Shown: positions 38,216 through 46,972 of the stretch, one piece after another
Position numbering within the stretch: the stretch's first letter is position 1
How the letters are laid out: each line of letters begins with the position of its first letter
From: Bifidobacterium miconis
GTDB taxonomy: Bacteria > Actinomycetota > Actinomycetes > Actinomycetales > Bifidobacteriaceae
DNA length: 64,000 bases
Assembly (NCBI RefSeq): GCF_019331735.1
Contig: NZ_JAHBBH010000005.1
Span: forward strand, 62,001 to 126,000
Reading direction: 5' to 3'
The notes under the pieces: generated by a model
The model's input: only the letters and a program-made list of their open reading frames with translations
Database searches by the model: none
Told to the model about the DNA's origin: nothing
Made by a program: the position numbers and the translations under genes

Positions 38216-39844
38216 ATGAAGCACACTCGCATCATACGGAACGTAATTATCGGCCTGTCCTCTATCGCTCTGGTTGCCCCGCTGGCCGCCTGCGGCGTCG
38301 ACAACGCCTACACCACGAACACGGTCGACGCCCTGCCCGACCCCACGTACACGCTCTCCGCGGACAAGCCGGCCTGGCAGTCGGACACGTCCAAGGACAA
38401 CACGCTCACCTGGTACGTGAACGCCGACTGGTGGAACAAGTCGTTCGGACAGGACCTGATCACCAAGAAGATCAAGGAGGACCTCAACGTCGACATCAAG
38501 TTCGTCACGGGCGACGACACCAAGCTCAACACGTACTTCGCCGGCGGCGACCTGCCCGACGTAATCACCGTGTTCGATAGTACGTCGCGCGTTGCCAAGG
38601 CCGCGAAGAATTGGTCGTACCCGTTGCAGGACCTTGCTGCGAAATACGACCCGTACTTCATGAAGGTCGCCAAGAAGGAGACGCTTGACTGGTTCAAGCT
38701 CTCCGACGGCAAGACACACGGATACCCTTCGTACTCCAACACGTCCGAGGACTACAAGTCAGGCATGATCCACACCTCGCAGGCGTTCGTCATTCGCAAG
38801 GACGTGCTCGCGGCCATCGGCGACCAGGACTTCACCACGCCCGAAGGGTTCATCGCCGGCATGAAGGCCATCAAGGAGAAGTTCCCCGACCTCGTGCCGT
38901 TTGGATTCAACGACTTCAGCGGCGGCAACAGCTCGCTCGACACCGTGCTGCAGAACATGCTCGGCGTGCCCACGCTGAGCAAGGACGGCACGTTCTACGA
39001 CCGGCAGATGGACGACGATTACCTGACCTGGCTCAAGACGCTACGGCAGGTGCACGAGGACGGCAACATCTCCGACGACAGCTTCGCCGATGATGGCGAT
39101 ACCTTCAAGGAGAAGGAGAGCACCGGCAAATACGCCACCATGCTGGTAACCAGCTTCGTCGGCCAGAGCGCGCCCCTGCAGCAGTGGGCTTCAACCGACC
39201 CGGACGGCCAGTACGTCGCCATCGACGGCATTCGCAGCACCAAGGGGCGCAAGCCCACGCTCAGTGAGACCGGCCTGAGCGGCTGGACCGTCAGCTACAT
39301 CACCAAACAGTGCAAGAACCCGTCCAAGGCCATCCAGGTCTTCACCTACCTGCTGTCCGATTACGGTGAAATGCTCGTCAACTACGGCATCGAGGGCAAG
39401 ACCTACACCAAAAACGCGGATGGCACCGTCTCCTGGACACCCGCCGCCGATAAGATCCGCCTGAACGACTCCGAGAAGTGGCAGAAGGAATACCGCATGG
39501 GCGAGTTCGTGCTCTTCGGTCACGACCGGTACAAGGCGCTCAACAAGGACTCCTTCGCCGACGCCATCAAGCAGTTCCAGGAACACAACCAGCAGTACCT
39601 AGCCCCGCAGTATGAGATCGAGAACATCGCACCGGACGCCGGCACGCTGGAGGCGCGCTCATATACGGCCATCACGACCAAATGGTCCTCCACGCTAGTC
39701 TCGCTCATCCGGGCCGGTTCGGATAAGCAGTTCGACAGGATCGTCAGCCAGTACAAGACGTTCCTGAAGAACAACGACATCGATGCCATCAACAAGGTGC
39801 GCAACGAGAAGATTAAGAGCAACGAGAAGCTGCTCAGCGAGTAA
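38216..39844 (+). CDS. Oligosaccharide-binding lipoprotein of the GH30 cluster
   Basis: A 542-residue large solute-binding protein. The lipoprotein signal ends PLAAC (Cys26). The mature part begins with a short linker and shows the family segments LTWYVNADWW and GGDLPDVITVF. ATG 38216 is chosen because AAGGA lies 8 bases upstream; ATG 38195 is in frame but unsupported. It follows its two permeases directly and should select the substrate later cleaved by GH30. It is not closely similar to the lipoproteins at 1740 or 60635. Confidence 0.88.
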   Translation: MKHTRIIRNVIIGLSSIALVAPLAACGVDNAYTTNTVDALPDPTYTLSADKPAWQSDTSKDNTLTWYVNADWWNKSFGQDLITKKIKEDLNVDIKFVTGDDTKLNTYFAGGDLPDVITVFDSTSRVAKAAKNWSYPLQDLAAKYDPYFMKVAKKETLDWFKLSDGKTHGYPSYSNTSEDYKSGMIHTSQAFVIRKDVLAAIGDQDFTTPEGFIAGMKAIKEKFPDLVPFGFNDFSGGNSSLDTVLQNMLGVPTLSKDGTFYDRQMDDDYLTWLKTLRQVHEDGNISDDSFADDGDTFKEKESTGKYATMLVTSFVGQSAPLQQWASTDPDGQYVAIDGIRSTKGRKPTLSETGLSGWTVSYITKQCKNPSKAIQVFTYLLSDYGEMLVNYGIEGKTYTKNADGTVSWTPAADKIRLNDSEKWQKEYRMGEFVLFGHDRYKALNKDSFADAIKQFQEHNQQYLAPQYEIENIAPDAGTLEARSYTAITTKWSSTLVSLIRAGSDKQFDRIVSQYKTFLKNNDIDAINKVRNEKIKSNEKLLSE

Positions 39845-39850
39845 GCCAGC

Positions 39851-39887
39851 GTTTCCGGTCTGCCCCGTGACGGGACAGACCGGAAAC
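39851..39887 (+). terminator. Strong hairpin between binding protein and GH30
   Basis: GTTTCCGGTCTG (39851-39862) pairs perfectly with 39876-39887; an inner CCCG/CGGG pair extends the stem. It lies 7 bp after the stop, with no U-run, and probably limits read-through into the enzyme gene. Confidence 0.6.
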
Positions 39888-39927
39888 GTCTCGCGTCCAG
39901 ACACGTATGAATAAGGAAACCACGTTC

Positions 39928-41274
39928 ATGAACACCATGTATATGACCGACGGCCCGGAACATATGTTCACGCCGATCGAAGGGGATACGGCCGGCACCG
40001 TCGACGTGACGATAACCATCGACCCCGGACACCGACATCAGAGTATCGACGGATTCGGCGCGTCGTTCACTGATGCGTCCGCCCACCTGATCGGACAGGT
40101 GCTCGACGATGAGGATCGCACGTACGCGATGTCTAAATTGTTCGATCCCGCACTCGGCATCGGCTTGTCCCTGTTGCGCAACCCGATGGGAGCTTCGGAT
40201 TACGCGCGCACGATCTACAGCTACGACGACATGCCCAACGGGTACGAGGACATGGAACTTGAGCACTTCTCGATCTATCACGACGAGAACGGCATCATCC
40301 CGCTGACCAAATGGGCCATGGAACTCAACCCGCAGCTCAAACTCATCGCCTCGCCTTGGAGCGCACCGGGATGGATGAAGACCAGCGGTTCCATGATCGG
40401 CGGAGAGCTCAAGGAAGACCGCTACGAGGTATACGCCCGGTACTTTGTGCGGTTCCTTCAGGCGTACGCCGAACAGGGGGTTCCGGTCTTCGCCGTCACG
40501 CCTCAGAACGAGCCGCTGTTCGTGCCCGGCCACTATCCGGGCATGCTGATGCCGGCGGATCGGGAGGTGCGTTTCGTGCGCGACTTCCTGCGTCCCACCC
40601 TGCGCAAGGCGGGACTCGACACACGCGTGTTCGGCTACGACCACAACTGGGATCGCATCGACTATCCGCTGAACCTGCTCGACGACGCGTTCGACGCGTT
40701 TGACGGCATCGCATGGCACTGGTATGGCGGCCGGCCTGTCAGCCAGTCACGCGTCGCGGCGATCTTCCCCGACAAGGACGTATACTTCACCGAGGGGTCC
40801 GGCGGCGAATGGATCCCTGAATTCGAGCCGGCATTCAGCAATCTCATGCGCACGGGTATCGACATCCTGCGCAACGGATCGAAGTCGTTCATCTTGTGGA
40901 ACCTTGCGCTCGACGAGCACAACGGACCGGTCGTCCCCGGTTTCGGTCGCAGCACCTGTCGTGGCCTGCTGCGCGTCAATCAGGCCGACCGAACCGTGGA
41001 ATACACGCTGGACTATTACGGTCTGGCCCATTTCAGCAAGTTCATCCGGCCCAATGCGGTGCGTATCGACAGCGATCAGACCGCCGGCGTGCGTTCTCTG
41101 GCCTGCCGCAATACGGATGGTTCGACGGTCGCAGTGCTGTTCAACGACACGGATCATGCCGTGCGAGTCGGCGTGGAAATGCGCGGCGTGGACGGTTCGT
41201 CGCGCACGGCGACGATGCCGACAAGGGCCGCGCTGACCGTGGTCTGGAACGACGAGAATAATGGTATGCGATGA
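39928..41274 (+). CDS. GH30 beta-glycosidase, cytoplasmic
   Basis: A 448-residue GH30 enzyme. It starts IDPGHRHQSIDGFGASFTDA, has the acid/base Glu in AVTPQNEPLF near residue 195 and the nucleophile Glu in YFTEGSGGEW near residue 290, and ends with the beta-domain of the family. GH30 members include glucosylceramidases, beta-1,6-glucosidases, beta-1,6-galactanases and xylanases; the subfamily cannot be fixed here. No signal peptide is seen, so imported material is cleaved inside. ATG 39928 follows AAGGAAACC; an ATG at 39907 is also in frame. It overlaps the next gene by 4 bp. Confidence 0.9.
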   Translation: MNTMYMTDGPEHMFTPIEGDTAGTVDVTITIDPGHRHQSIDGFGASFTDASAHLIGQVLDDEDRTYAMSKLFDPALGIGLSLLRNPMGASDYARTIYSYDDMPNGYEDMELEHFSIYHDENGIIPLTKWAMELNPQLKLIASPWSAPGWMKTSGSMIGGELKEDRYEVYARYFVRFLQAYAEQGVPVFAVTPQNEPLFVPGHYPGMLMPADREVRFVRDFLRPTLRKAGLDTRVFGYDHNWDRIDYPLNLLDDAFDAFDGIAWHWYGGRPVSQSRVAAIFPDKDVYFTEGSGGEWIPEFEPAFSNLMRTGIDILRNGSKSFILWNLALDEHNGPVVPGFGRSTCRGLLRVNQADRTVEYTLDYYGLAHFSKFIRPNAVRIDSDQTAGVRSLACRNTDGSTVAVLFNDTDHAVRVGVEMRGVDGSSRTATMPTRAALTVVWNDENNGMR

Positions 41275-41888
41275 AACTGTTTTCCATTGACTGCAAGCTG
41301 TACCGCACGCTTGAACTGGTCTGGCAGGTGATGGAACTGAGCCTGCTGTTCCTGTTCGGCTCCGTGCCGATCGTCACGATCGGGGCGAGTGCGGCGGCGA
41401 TGTTCCGCGTGCGGTTCGACATGATCGAAGAGGGTTCCGTGCCGGTCGCGTCCCGTTTCTGGTCGGCCTACCTGCGTGCCTTGAGGCGTGCAGTGCCGGC
41501 GTGGCTGATCGTGGTCGCCGGATTCGTCTTGTTGCTTGCCGTATACTGGGGCGTCTCCATGCTGACGGGCGGCAGCCAGTACGTGCTGATGCCGCTGAAC
41601 GTGGTCGGAGCCGTATGGATGCTAACATGCGTCAACGTATTTCCTCTGCTTGCGTCTCGGCCGGCGTTGGACGTTCCGGTGGCGGTGCTGTTCCGTGAGG
41701 CCGCCCGTGCCGGACTGGGACATGTGCTGCAATCCGCGCTGATGGTGTGTGTGCTGCTGACGGCCGTGCTGTCGGTGGTGTTCGTGCCGTGGCTGCTGTT
41801 CGTGGCGCTGTTTTTCTTCCCCGGGCTGGCATGCTATGTGAGGACGTGGCTCGTCCGGTGGGCGTGCGCGGGAACGGTTCGGCCGTGA
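41271..41888 (+). CDS. DUF624 (YesL-like) membrane protein
   Basis: A 205-residue protein with about five hydrophobic helices. The N-terminal pattern LVWQVMELSLLFLFGSVPIVTIGASAAAMF is characteristic of DUF624/YesL proteins, which accompany LplB/LplC-type sugar importers in many Gram-positive bacteria. Their function is unknown; an accessory role in the transporter is likely from this recurring association. It is translationally coupled to GH30 by an ATGA overlap. Confidence 0.85.
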   Translation: MKLFSIDCKLYRTLELVWQVMELSLLFLFGSVPIVTIGASAAAMFRVRFDMIEEGSVPVASRFWSAYLRALRRAVPAWLIVVAGFVLLLAVYWGVSMLTGGSQYVLMPLNVVGAVWMLTCVNVFPLLASRPALDVPVAVLFREAARAGLGHVLQSALMVCVLLTAVLSVVFVPWLLFVALFFFPGLACYVRTWLVRWACAGTVRP

Positions 41889-41949
41889 CGACCTGATCGG
41901 GCCGTCAAACGCCGCATGGGAAACCCTGATCGTAGTAGGTAGGTCAATT

Positions 41950-42657
41950 ATGCAGGACAATGCGCAGCACAATGAACGTGACCGCGGGGGCAAACCCCGC
42001 AAGCACCGCCCGGAAACCGAGCAGAAGCGACGCGAGATCATCGCCGCCGCGTCGCAGGTGTTCGCGGAAAAGGGATTCAACGACGGGACGCTGGAAGAGA
42101 TCGCCGAACGTACCGGTCTCACGCGGGCCGGCGTGCTCCACCACTTCGGATCCAAAAGCGCCCTGCTGATGGAAGTGGTGAAGAACCGCGACGTTTCTGG
42201 CGGCCAGCGGCGTGAGCAGACGCACATCGACCACGGCGAGGACTGGTTCCGCCATCTTGCCGCCACGGCCGACGACAATGCCAAGCATCCGGGCATGGTA
42301 CGCCTGTTCACCATGATGTCCGGGGAATCGGTCGTCAAGAAGAACACCAGTATGCCGTACTTCCGGGACCGCTACCGCGATCTGCGCAACGACCTCATGG
42401 CCTCGTTCGTCCAGATGGCCAAGGAACGCAAGGCCACCATCAATATGGCCGAGGCCGAGATGGCGAGCTCGGCCATCATTGCGGTCATGGACGGCCTGCA
42501 ATATCAGTGGCTGCTGCAGCAGGGAGATGAGAACGACGAGACCGAAACGTCCGAAGACGACAGCCCTGTCGATCTCGCGGAGTACACGCGCTACGCCATC
42601 AACGTGATCGTCGCGGCCGTGCTCGAACACCATGACGATCCGCCACTGATCCAATAA
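41950..42657 (+). CDS. TetR-family transcriptional regulator
   Basis: A 235-residue TetR protein. After a charged N-terminus, residues 22-70 form the helix-turn-helix (IIAAASQVFAEKGF, then LEEIAERTGLTRAGVLHHF); the rest is a helical ligand-binding domain, with an acidic stretch near residue 205. It is 61 bp downstream of the DUF624 gene in the same direction. It probably controls the GH30/esterase cluster through the palindromes at 36098 and 36212, but this is inferred. Confidence 0.9.
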   Translation: MQDNAQHNERDRGGKPRKHRPETEQKRREIIAAASQVFAEKGFNDGTLEEIAERTGLTRAGVLHHFGSKSALLMEVVKNRDVSGGQRREQTHIDHGEDWFRHLAATADDNAKHPGMVRLFTMMSGESVVKKNTSMPYFRDRYRDLRNDLMASFVQMAKERKATINMAEAEMASSAIIAVMDGLQYQWLLQQGDENDETETSEDDSPVDLAEYTRYAINVIVAAVLEHHDDPPLIQ

Positions 42658-42735
42658 CCGGCGCCGGCCGATAGGGGAAGTCGGGCCGATCCATACGGAG
42701 GTCTGCGTGGGATACCTGATACGGCCTGTGTCTCG

Positions 42736-43257
42736 TCAGTGGAGCTGGCCTTCGGTGATGAAGAACGCGTGAGTGTCGCCGTGGCGTTTGTTGTCGATGT
42801 AGCGGCGGAACAGGGCGAGGCGTTCGACGGTGCTCGTGGCGAGCGGCTGGGGGAGCGCGTCGAGGTCGAACCAGCCGACGTTGAGGCTTTCCTCATCGCC
42901 GACGAACGGGTCGGCGTTGCCGCCCGGCTTGACCGTGCACAGGAACGAATGGTCCATGTACATGGTGTTGTCGCCGTTCGCGTACGTGATGACCTTGTCC
43001 GAGGAGACGACCGCGACCAGATCGGTGACGACCGCGTCCACGCCGGTCTCCTCCTTGATCTCGCGCACCACCGTGTCCGCAGGCTGCTCGCCCGGCTCGT
43101 TGATGCCGTAAACCATCGCCCACTCGCCCGTGTCGGAGCGGCGGCCGAGCAGGATGCGGCCGGAATCGTCCAGCACGCAGCCGGTCACGCCCATGAGCCA
43201 CAGGAGATCATGGCCGATCTTTTTGCGGAGTTTCAGTACGAAATCAGGGGTTGGCAT
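42736..43257 (-). CDS. Nudix hydrolase
   Basis: A 173-residue protein with a complete Nudix box, starting GINEPGEQPAD (about residue 51) and ending REIKEETGV. Family members cleave nucleoside diphosphates linked to another group; the substrate is unknown. The pattern LWLMGVTGCVLDDSGRILLGRR before the box is common in actinobacterial MutT-like enzymes. AAAGGACTTATCT precedes the ATG. Its promoter side abuts the inverted repeat at 43286-43407. Confidence 0.9.
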   Translation of the reverse strand: MPTPDFVLKLRKKIGHDLLWLMGVTGCVLDDSGRILLGRRSDTGEWAMVYGINEPGEQPADTVVREIKEETGVDAVVTDLVAVVSSDKVITYANGDNTMYMDHSFLCTVKPGGNADPFVGDEESLNVGWFDLDALPQPLATSTVERLALFRRYIDNKRHGDTHAFFITEGQLH

Positions 43258-43285
43258 AGATAAGTCCTTTCGTGTCTATACACAA

Positions 43286-43407
43286 GCTCCCCTTGCTAGG
43301 GGAGCTGTCGGCGAAGCCGACTGAGGGGTAGTCGGAAGGATGTGCGTCATGGCGCTTGACTACCCCTCAGTCTCACTGCGTTCGACAGCTCCCTTGACAA
43401 GGGGAGC
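43286..43407. repeat. 122-bp inverted repeat made of two-hairpin units
   Basis: The left arm 43286-43333 contains CTCCCCTTGCTAGGGGAG, then CTGTCGGCGAAGCCGACTGA and GGGG. The right arm 43358-43407 is an imperfect reverse complement, beginning GACTACCCCTCAGTC. The unit matches elements at 57161-57210 and 63766-63810. The element lies between pepP and the Nudix gene. No coding sequence is present. Confidence 0.8.
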
Positions 43408-43425
43408 CGAGGAAAGAGGGAACGG

Positions 43426-45024
43426 TCAGACCAGCGCAGCGGTCGCGCGGTCAGACATCCACTGCTCGACCTCGTCGATCTGCTTCGGAATGCCGGCGGA
43501 GAGCCATTCGGGGCCGTGCTCAGTCATGAGCACGTCGTCCTCGATGCGGATGCCGATGCCGCGCATCTCCGGCGGCAGCAGCAGGTCGTTCTTCGCGAAG
43601 TACAGGCCCGGTTCGATGGTGAAGATCATGCCCGGCGTGATCTTCGCGCCCTGATACGACTCGTAGCGGGCCTGCGCGCAGTCGTGCACGTCCAGGCCGA
43701 GGTGATGCGCCACGCCGCAGGCGAGCCAACGGCGGTGCTGCTGGCCTTCGGGGGAGAGCGACTCCTCCACGCCGACCGGCAGGATGCCCCACTCGTGCAG
43801 GCGCTCCGCGATCACGCGCATGCACGCGTGGTGGATGTCGGAATAGGTCGCGCCCGGCTTGGCCGCCTCGAAACCGGCCTGCTGGGAGTCCAGCACCGCC
43901 TGGTACAGGCGCTTCTGCAGGTCGGTGAACTTGCCGCCGACCGGGAACGTACGCGTGATGTCGGCCGTGTACAGGCTGTTGACCTCCACGCCTGCGTCGA
44001 TGAGCAGCATGTCGCCATGGCGCACCACGCCCGTGTTGCGCATCCAGTGCAGGATCGGCGCGTGCTCGCCCGACGCGATGATCGTGTCGTAGCCCAGGCC
44101 ATTGCCCTCCTCGCGCGCGTTCGAATTGAACGCGCCTTCCAGCATGCGCTCCGAACGCGGCTGGTCGACGACCTTCGGCAGCGTCGTCAGAATACGGTCG
44201 AAACCGTCCTTCGTCGCGGCGATCGCCTTGCGCATCTCGCCGATCTCATAAGAGTCCTTGATCATGCGGGCTTCGGCGGAAAACTCGTGCAGCTTGTCGT
44301 CGGCCGCGGAATTTGCGTCCGGATCGTCGAAGCCGTTCGCCTCGCGCACCGACTCGACCATCGACGTGACCTGCGGGTCGGCGTCGGCGATCACGCGCAC
44401 GCGTACGGCGCCCGCCTCCGAACCGACGTCCTTGCCGAGCGCGTCCGCGAGCTGCGCGATGTCGTGCGTCTCCAGACCGGTCATCGCGGCCAGTTCCTTG
44501 AGTCCGGCGCGCGGGCCGACCCAGTACTCGCCGTAATGCGGGTCGCGGTAGTAGTCTTCGGTCGAATTGTCGGCGCGCGGCGCCACGAACAGTTCGGCCA
44601 CATGGGTCTTGCCGGCCTTGGCCTCCTCGGAATCCGGGTCGACCGGGTTGAGCACGAGCACGGCGCCCGCCTCGTAGTCCTCGCCAAGACCCGTGTAGTA
44701 GGCGAACGACGTGTCCGGACGGAACATGTAGTCGCAGTCGTTGTTGCGCACCTTCGGCTGGCCGGCCGGAATCACCAGACGCTCGCCCGGGAACGCCTTG
44801 CCGAGCGCCTCGAGACGCGCCGGCGTGAACTTCGAGGACTCGAGCGGCTCGACGGCCGGCTCCTGATTGTCCCAGCCGGTCGTCATGAACTCCTTGAACG
44901 AGCTGCTGTTCGGACGCAGCGAACGGTTGTTCACGCGGTCGTTCATCGGCTGGTTCGGACCGGGCGCGGACTTGCTCTCCTCGGCCTCGTACTCCTTGTC
45001 CTTTTCGGTGATGACTTCGCTCAT
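43426..45024 (-). CDS. pepP: Xaa-Pro aminopeptidase (M24B)
   Basis: A 532-residue metallopeptidase that removes N-terminal residues preceding proline. The five metal ligands are visible in the C-terminal pita-bread domain: IDAGVEV, ADITRTFP, GVAHHLGLDVHD, TIEPGLYF and RIEDDVLMTEHG. The first 200 residues are the creatinase-like N-domain, preceded by a charged 40-residue extension. ATG 45024 follows AAGGGAGTGCC; a GTG two codons earlier is less well spaced. Confidence 0.94.
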   Translation of the reverse strand: MSEVITEKDKEYEAEESKSAPGPNQPMNDRVNNRSLRPNSSSFKEFMTTGWDNQEPAVEPLESSKFTPARLEALGKAFPGERLVIPAGQPKVRNNDCDYMFRPDTSFAYYTGLGEDYEAGAVLVLNPVDPDSEEAKAGKTHVAELFVAPRADNSTEDYYRDPHYGEYWVGPRAGLKELAAMTGLETHDIAQLADALGKDVGSEAGAVRVRVIADADPQVTSMVESVREANGFDDPDANSAADDKLHEFSAEARMIKDSYEIGEMRKAIAATKDGFDRILTTLPKVVDQPRSERMLEGAFNSNAREEGNGLGYDTIIASGEHAPILHWMRNTGVVRHGDMLLIDAGVEVNSLYTADITRTFPVGGKFTDLQKRLYQAVLDSQQAGFEAAKPGATYSDIHHACMRVIAERLHEWGILPVGVEESLSPEGQQHRRWLACGVAHHLGLDVHDCAQARYESYQGAKITPGMIFTIEPGLYFAKNDLLLPPEMRGIGIRIEDDVLMTEHGPEWLSAGIPKQIDEVEQWMSDRATAALV

Positions 45025-45221
45025 CGGCACTCCCTTGATGCAAAGGATCGATTGTTACCGCTCCCATCCTAGTTCGTCCTCGGCGCACTCGGGACCACGG
45101 CCGCGCCGCATGGCCGCAAGATCGCTAGAATGGAGTGGTTTGAGCCGGGACAAGGCCGATACGGGCCGATCCGCACCGATACGAGAACCGATACGACAAG
45201 CAGAACGAGGGTAAGGCAAGC

Positions 45222-46850
45222 ATGTCATTCGAGCATCCGAACCGCAACAACGAGACCATGCGCGAGGTGGAGCGCGACATCATGAACCGTCCGCCGGAGC
45301 ACAACGTCACGAACATGGACCTCGACCGGATGAACCTGATCCTCGACCTGTTCGGCCATCCCGAGGAGTCGTTCCGCGTCATCCACGTCACCGGCACCAA
45401 CGGCAAGGGCTCCACCGCGCGCATGGCCGAGGCGATCTGCCGCGCGTACGGCATGCGCACCGGCCTGTACACGTCGCCGCACCTCGAACGCATCAACGAG
45501 CGCATCGCCATCGACGGCCAGGAGCTGTCCGACGACGACTTCATCGACACGTGGGACCAGGTCAAGGACCTCGTCGCGCTCGTGGACGCGAAGATGGTCG
45601 AGCAGGGCAAGCCGAAGATGAGCTTCTTCGAGGTGCTCACCGCCATGGCCATCTGGAAGTTCGCCGACGCGCCGGTCGACGTGGCGATCGTCGAGGTCGG
45701 CATGGGCGGCCTACAGGACGCCACCAACGTGCTCGACGCCGACGCGGCCATCATCGGCCCGGTCGACATGGACCACATGCAGTGGCTCGGCGGCACCGTC
45801 GAAAAGATCGCCGAACAGAAGGCCGGCATTATCAAGCCCGGCTGCACGGCGATCATCGGCGCCCAGCCGCACGAGGACGAGGTGATGCCGATCCTCGAGG
45901 AGGCCGCGCGCCGCAACGACGCCACGCTCGTGCGCGACGGCTACGAGATGGAGGTCGTCTCGCGCGCCCCCGCCGTCGGCGGCCAAGTCGCCACGCTCGT
46001 CACCCCGCGCGGCCGCTACGAGGAAGTGCCGATCGCCAAGTTCGGCGAACATCAGGCGCATAACGCGCTCGCCGCGCTCGCCGCCGCCGAGGTCGTCCTG
46101 CCCGTCTCCGGCGTGCTCGACGGCGATCTGGTCGGCGAGGCCCTGAGCGGCGTCAAGGTGCCGGGGCGCATCGAGCAGGTGCGCACCTCGCCGACCATCA
46201 TCGTCGACGGCGGCCACAACGTGAACGCCGCCGAGGCGCTGCGCGCGGCCATCGAGGAAAGCTACGACTTCCAGCAGCTCGTCGGCGTGATCGCCATGAT
46301 GGGCGACAAGCAGGTCGAGGAGTACCTCGGCGTGCTCGAACCGATCCTCGACAAGGTGGTCGTGACCGAAAACTCGTGGCGCGAGCGCGTCATGCCCGCC
46401 GAGGAACTGGAGAAGGTCGCCGTGCGCGTGTTCGGCCGCGACCGCGTCGAACGCGAGGATTTGCTGCCCGACGCGATCCAGAAGGCCGTCGACATGGTCG
46501 ACGCCGAAGACGAGACGGGCGTCGGCTACGGCCACGGCGTACTCATCTGCGGCAGCTTCGTCACCGCCGGCGACGCGCGCGTCCTGCTCAAGGAACGCAT
46601 GAATCCCGATCTGGCCAAGCCGAAGCACGAGCGCGTCGAGCCGAATCTCGGCGGCGATAACGCGCATGCCGCGACCGGCACGGATGATGCCGCGACCGAT
46701 GCGATCGATCAAGACGCCGCCGACCGCGACTTCGAAACGGACGCGAACCCGGACTTCGACAACGACGACTTCGGCGATTTCGGCCTGAACAAGATCGCGC
46801 GCGAGGCCGCGGAGGACGACGAGCGCGGCGACGATCAGGACGCCGAATAA
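45222..46850 (+). CDS. folC: Folylpolyglutamate/dihydrofolate synthase
   Basis: A 542-residue Mur-ligase-fold enzyme that adds glutamate to folates and, in bifunctional forms, makes dihydrofolate. HVTGTNGKGSTARM (about residues 57-70) is the ATP loop; GPVDMDHMQWLGGTVEKIA and VDGGHNVNAAEAL are family segments. After the usual end near residue 460, an acidic Asp/Ala-rich tail of about 80 residues follows, without recognisable fold. A TAGAAT -10 candidate lies near 45126. Confidence 0.93.
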   Translation: MSFEHPNRNNETMREVERDIMNRPPEHNVTNMDLDRMNLILDLFGHPEESFRVIHVTGTNGKGSTARMAEAICRAYGMRTGLYTSPHLERINERIAIDGQELSDDDFIDTWDQVKDLVALVDAKMVEQGKPKMSFFEVLTAMAIWKFADAPVDVAIVEVGMGGLQDATNVLDADAAIIGPVDMDHMQWLGGTVEKIAEQKAGIIKPGCTAIIGAQPHEDEVMPILEEAARRNDATLVRDGYEMEVVSRAPAVGGQVATLVTPRGRYEEVPIAKFGEHQAHNALAALAAAEVVLPVSGVLDGDLVGEALSGVKVPGRIEQVRTSPTIIVDGGHNVNAAEALRAAIEESYDFQQLVGVIAMMGDKQVEEYLGVLEPILDKVVVTENSWRERVMPAEELEKVAVRVFGRDRVEREDLLPDAIQKAVDMVDAEDETGVGYGHGVLICGSFVTAGDARVLLKERMNPDLAKPKHERVEPNLGGDNAHAATGTDDAATDAIDQDAADRDFETDANPDFDNDDFGDFGLNKIAREAAEDDERGDDQDAE

Positions 46851-46867
46851 CGCGTTCGTCGCGAGCA

Positions 46868-46890
46868 CAGGCGCCGCAGGCCGGCGCCTG
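46868..46890 (+). terminator. Hairpin after folC
   Basis: CAGGCGCCG and CGGCGCCTG form a 9-bp stem with a CAGGC loop, 18 bp after the stop; no U-run, so termination is uncertain. Confidence 0.45.
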
Positions 46891-46972
46891 AACGGCCGCG
46901 ACGGACCGTGACAGGTCGCCATAGACCGACAGACCGCATCCACATCAGACAGGCAGCAACCAGCACAAGCAT

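Noticed and set aside
43286..43407. Insertion sequence between pepP and the Nudix gene
   Set aside because: Only inverted hairpins are present; no transposase or target duplication was recognised.
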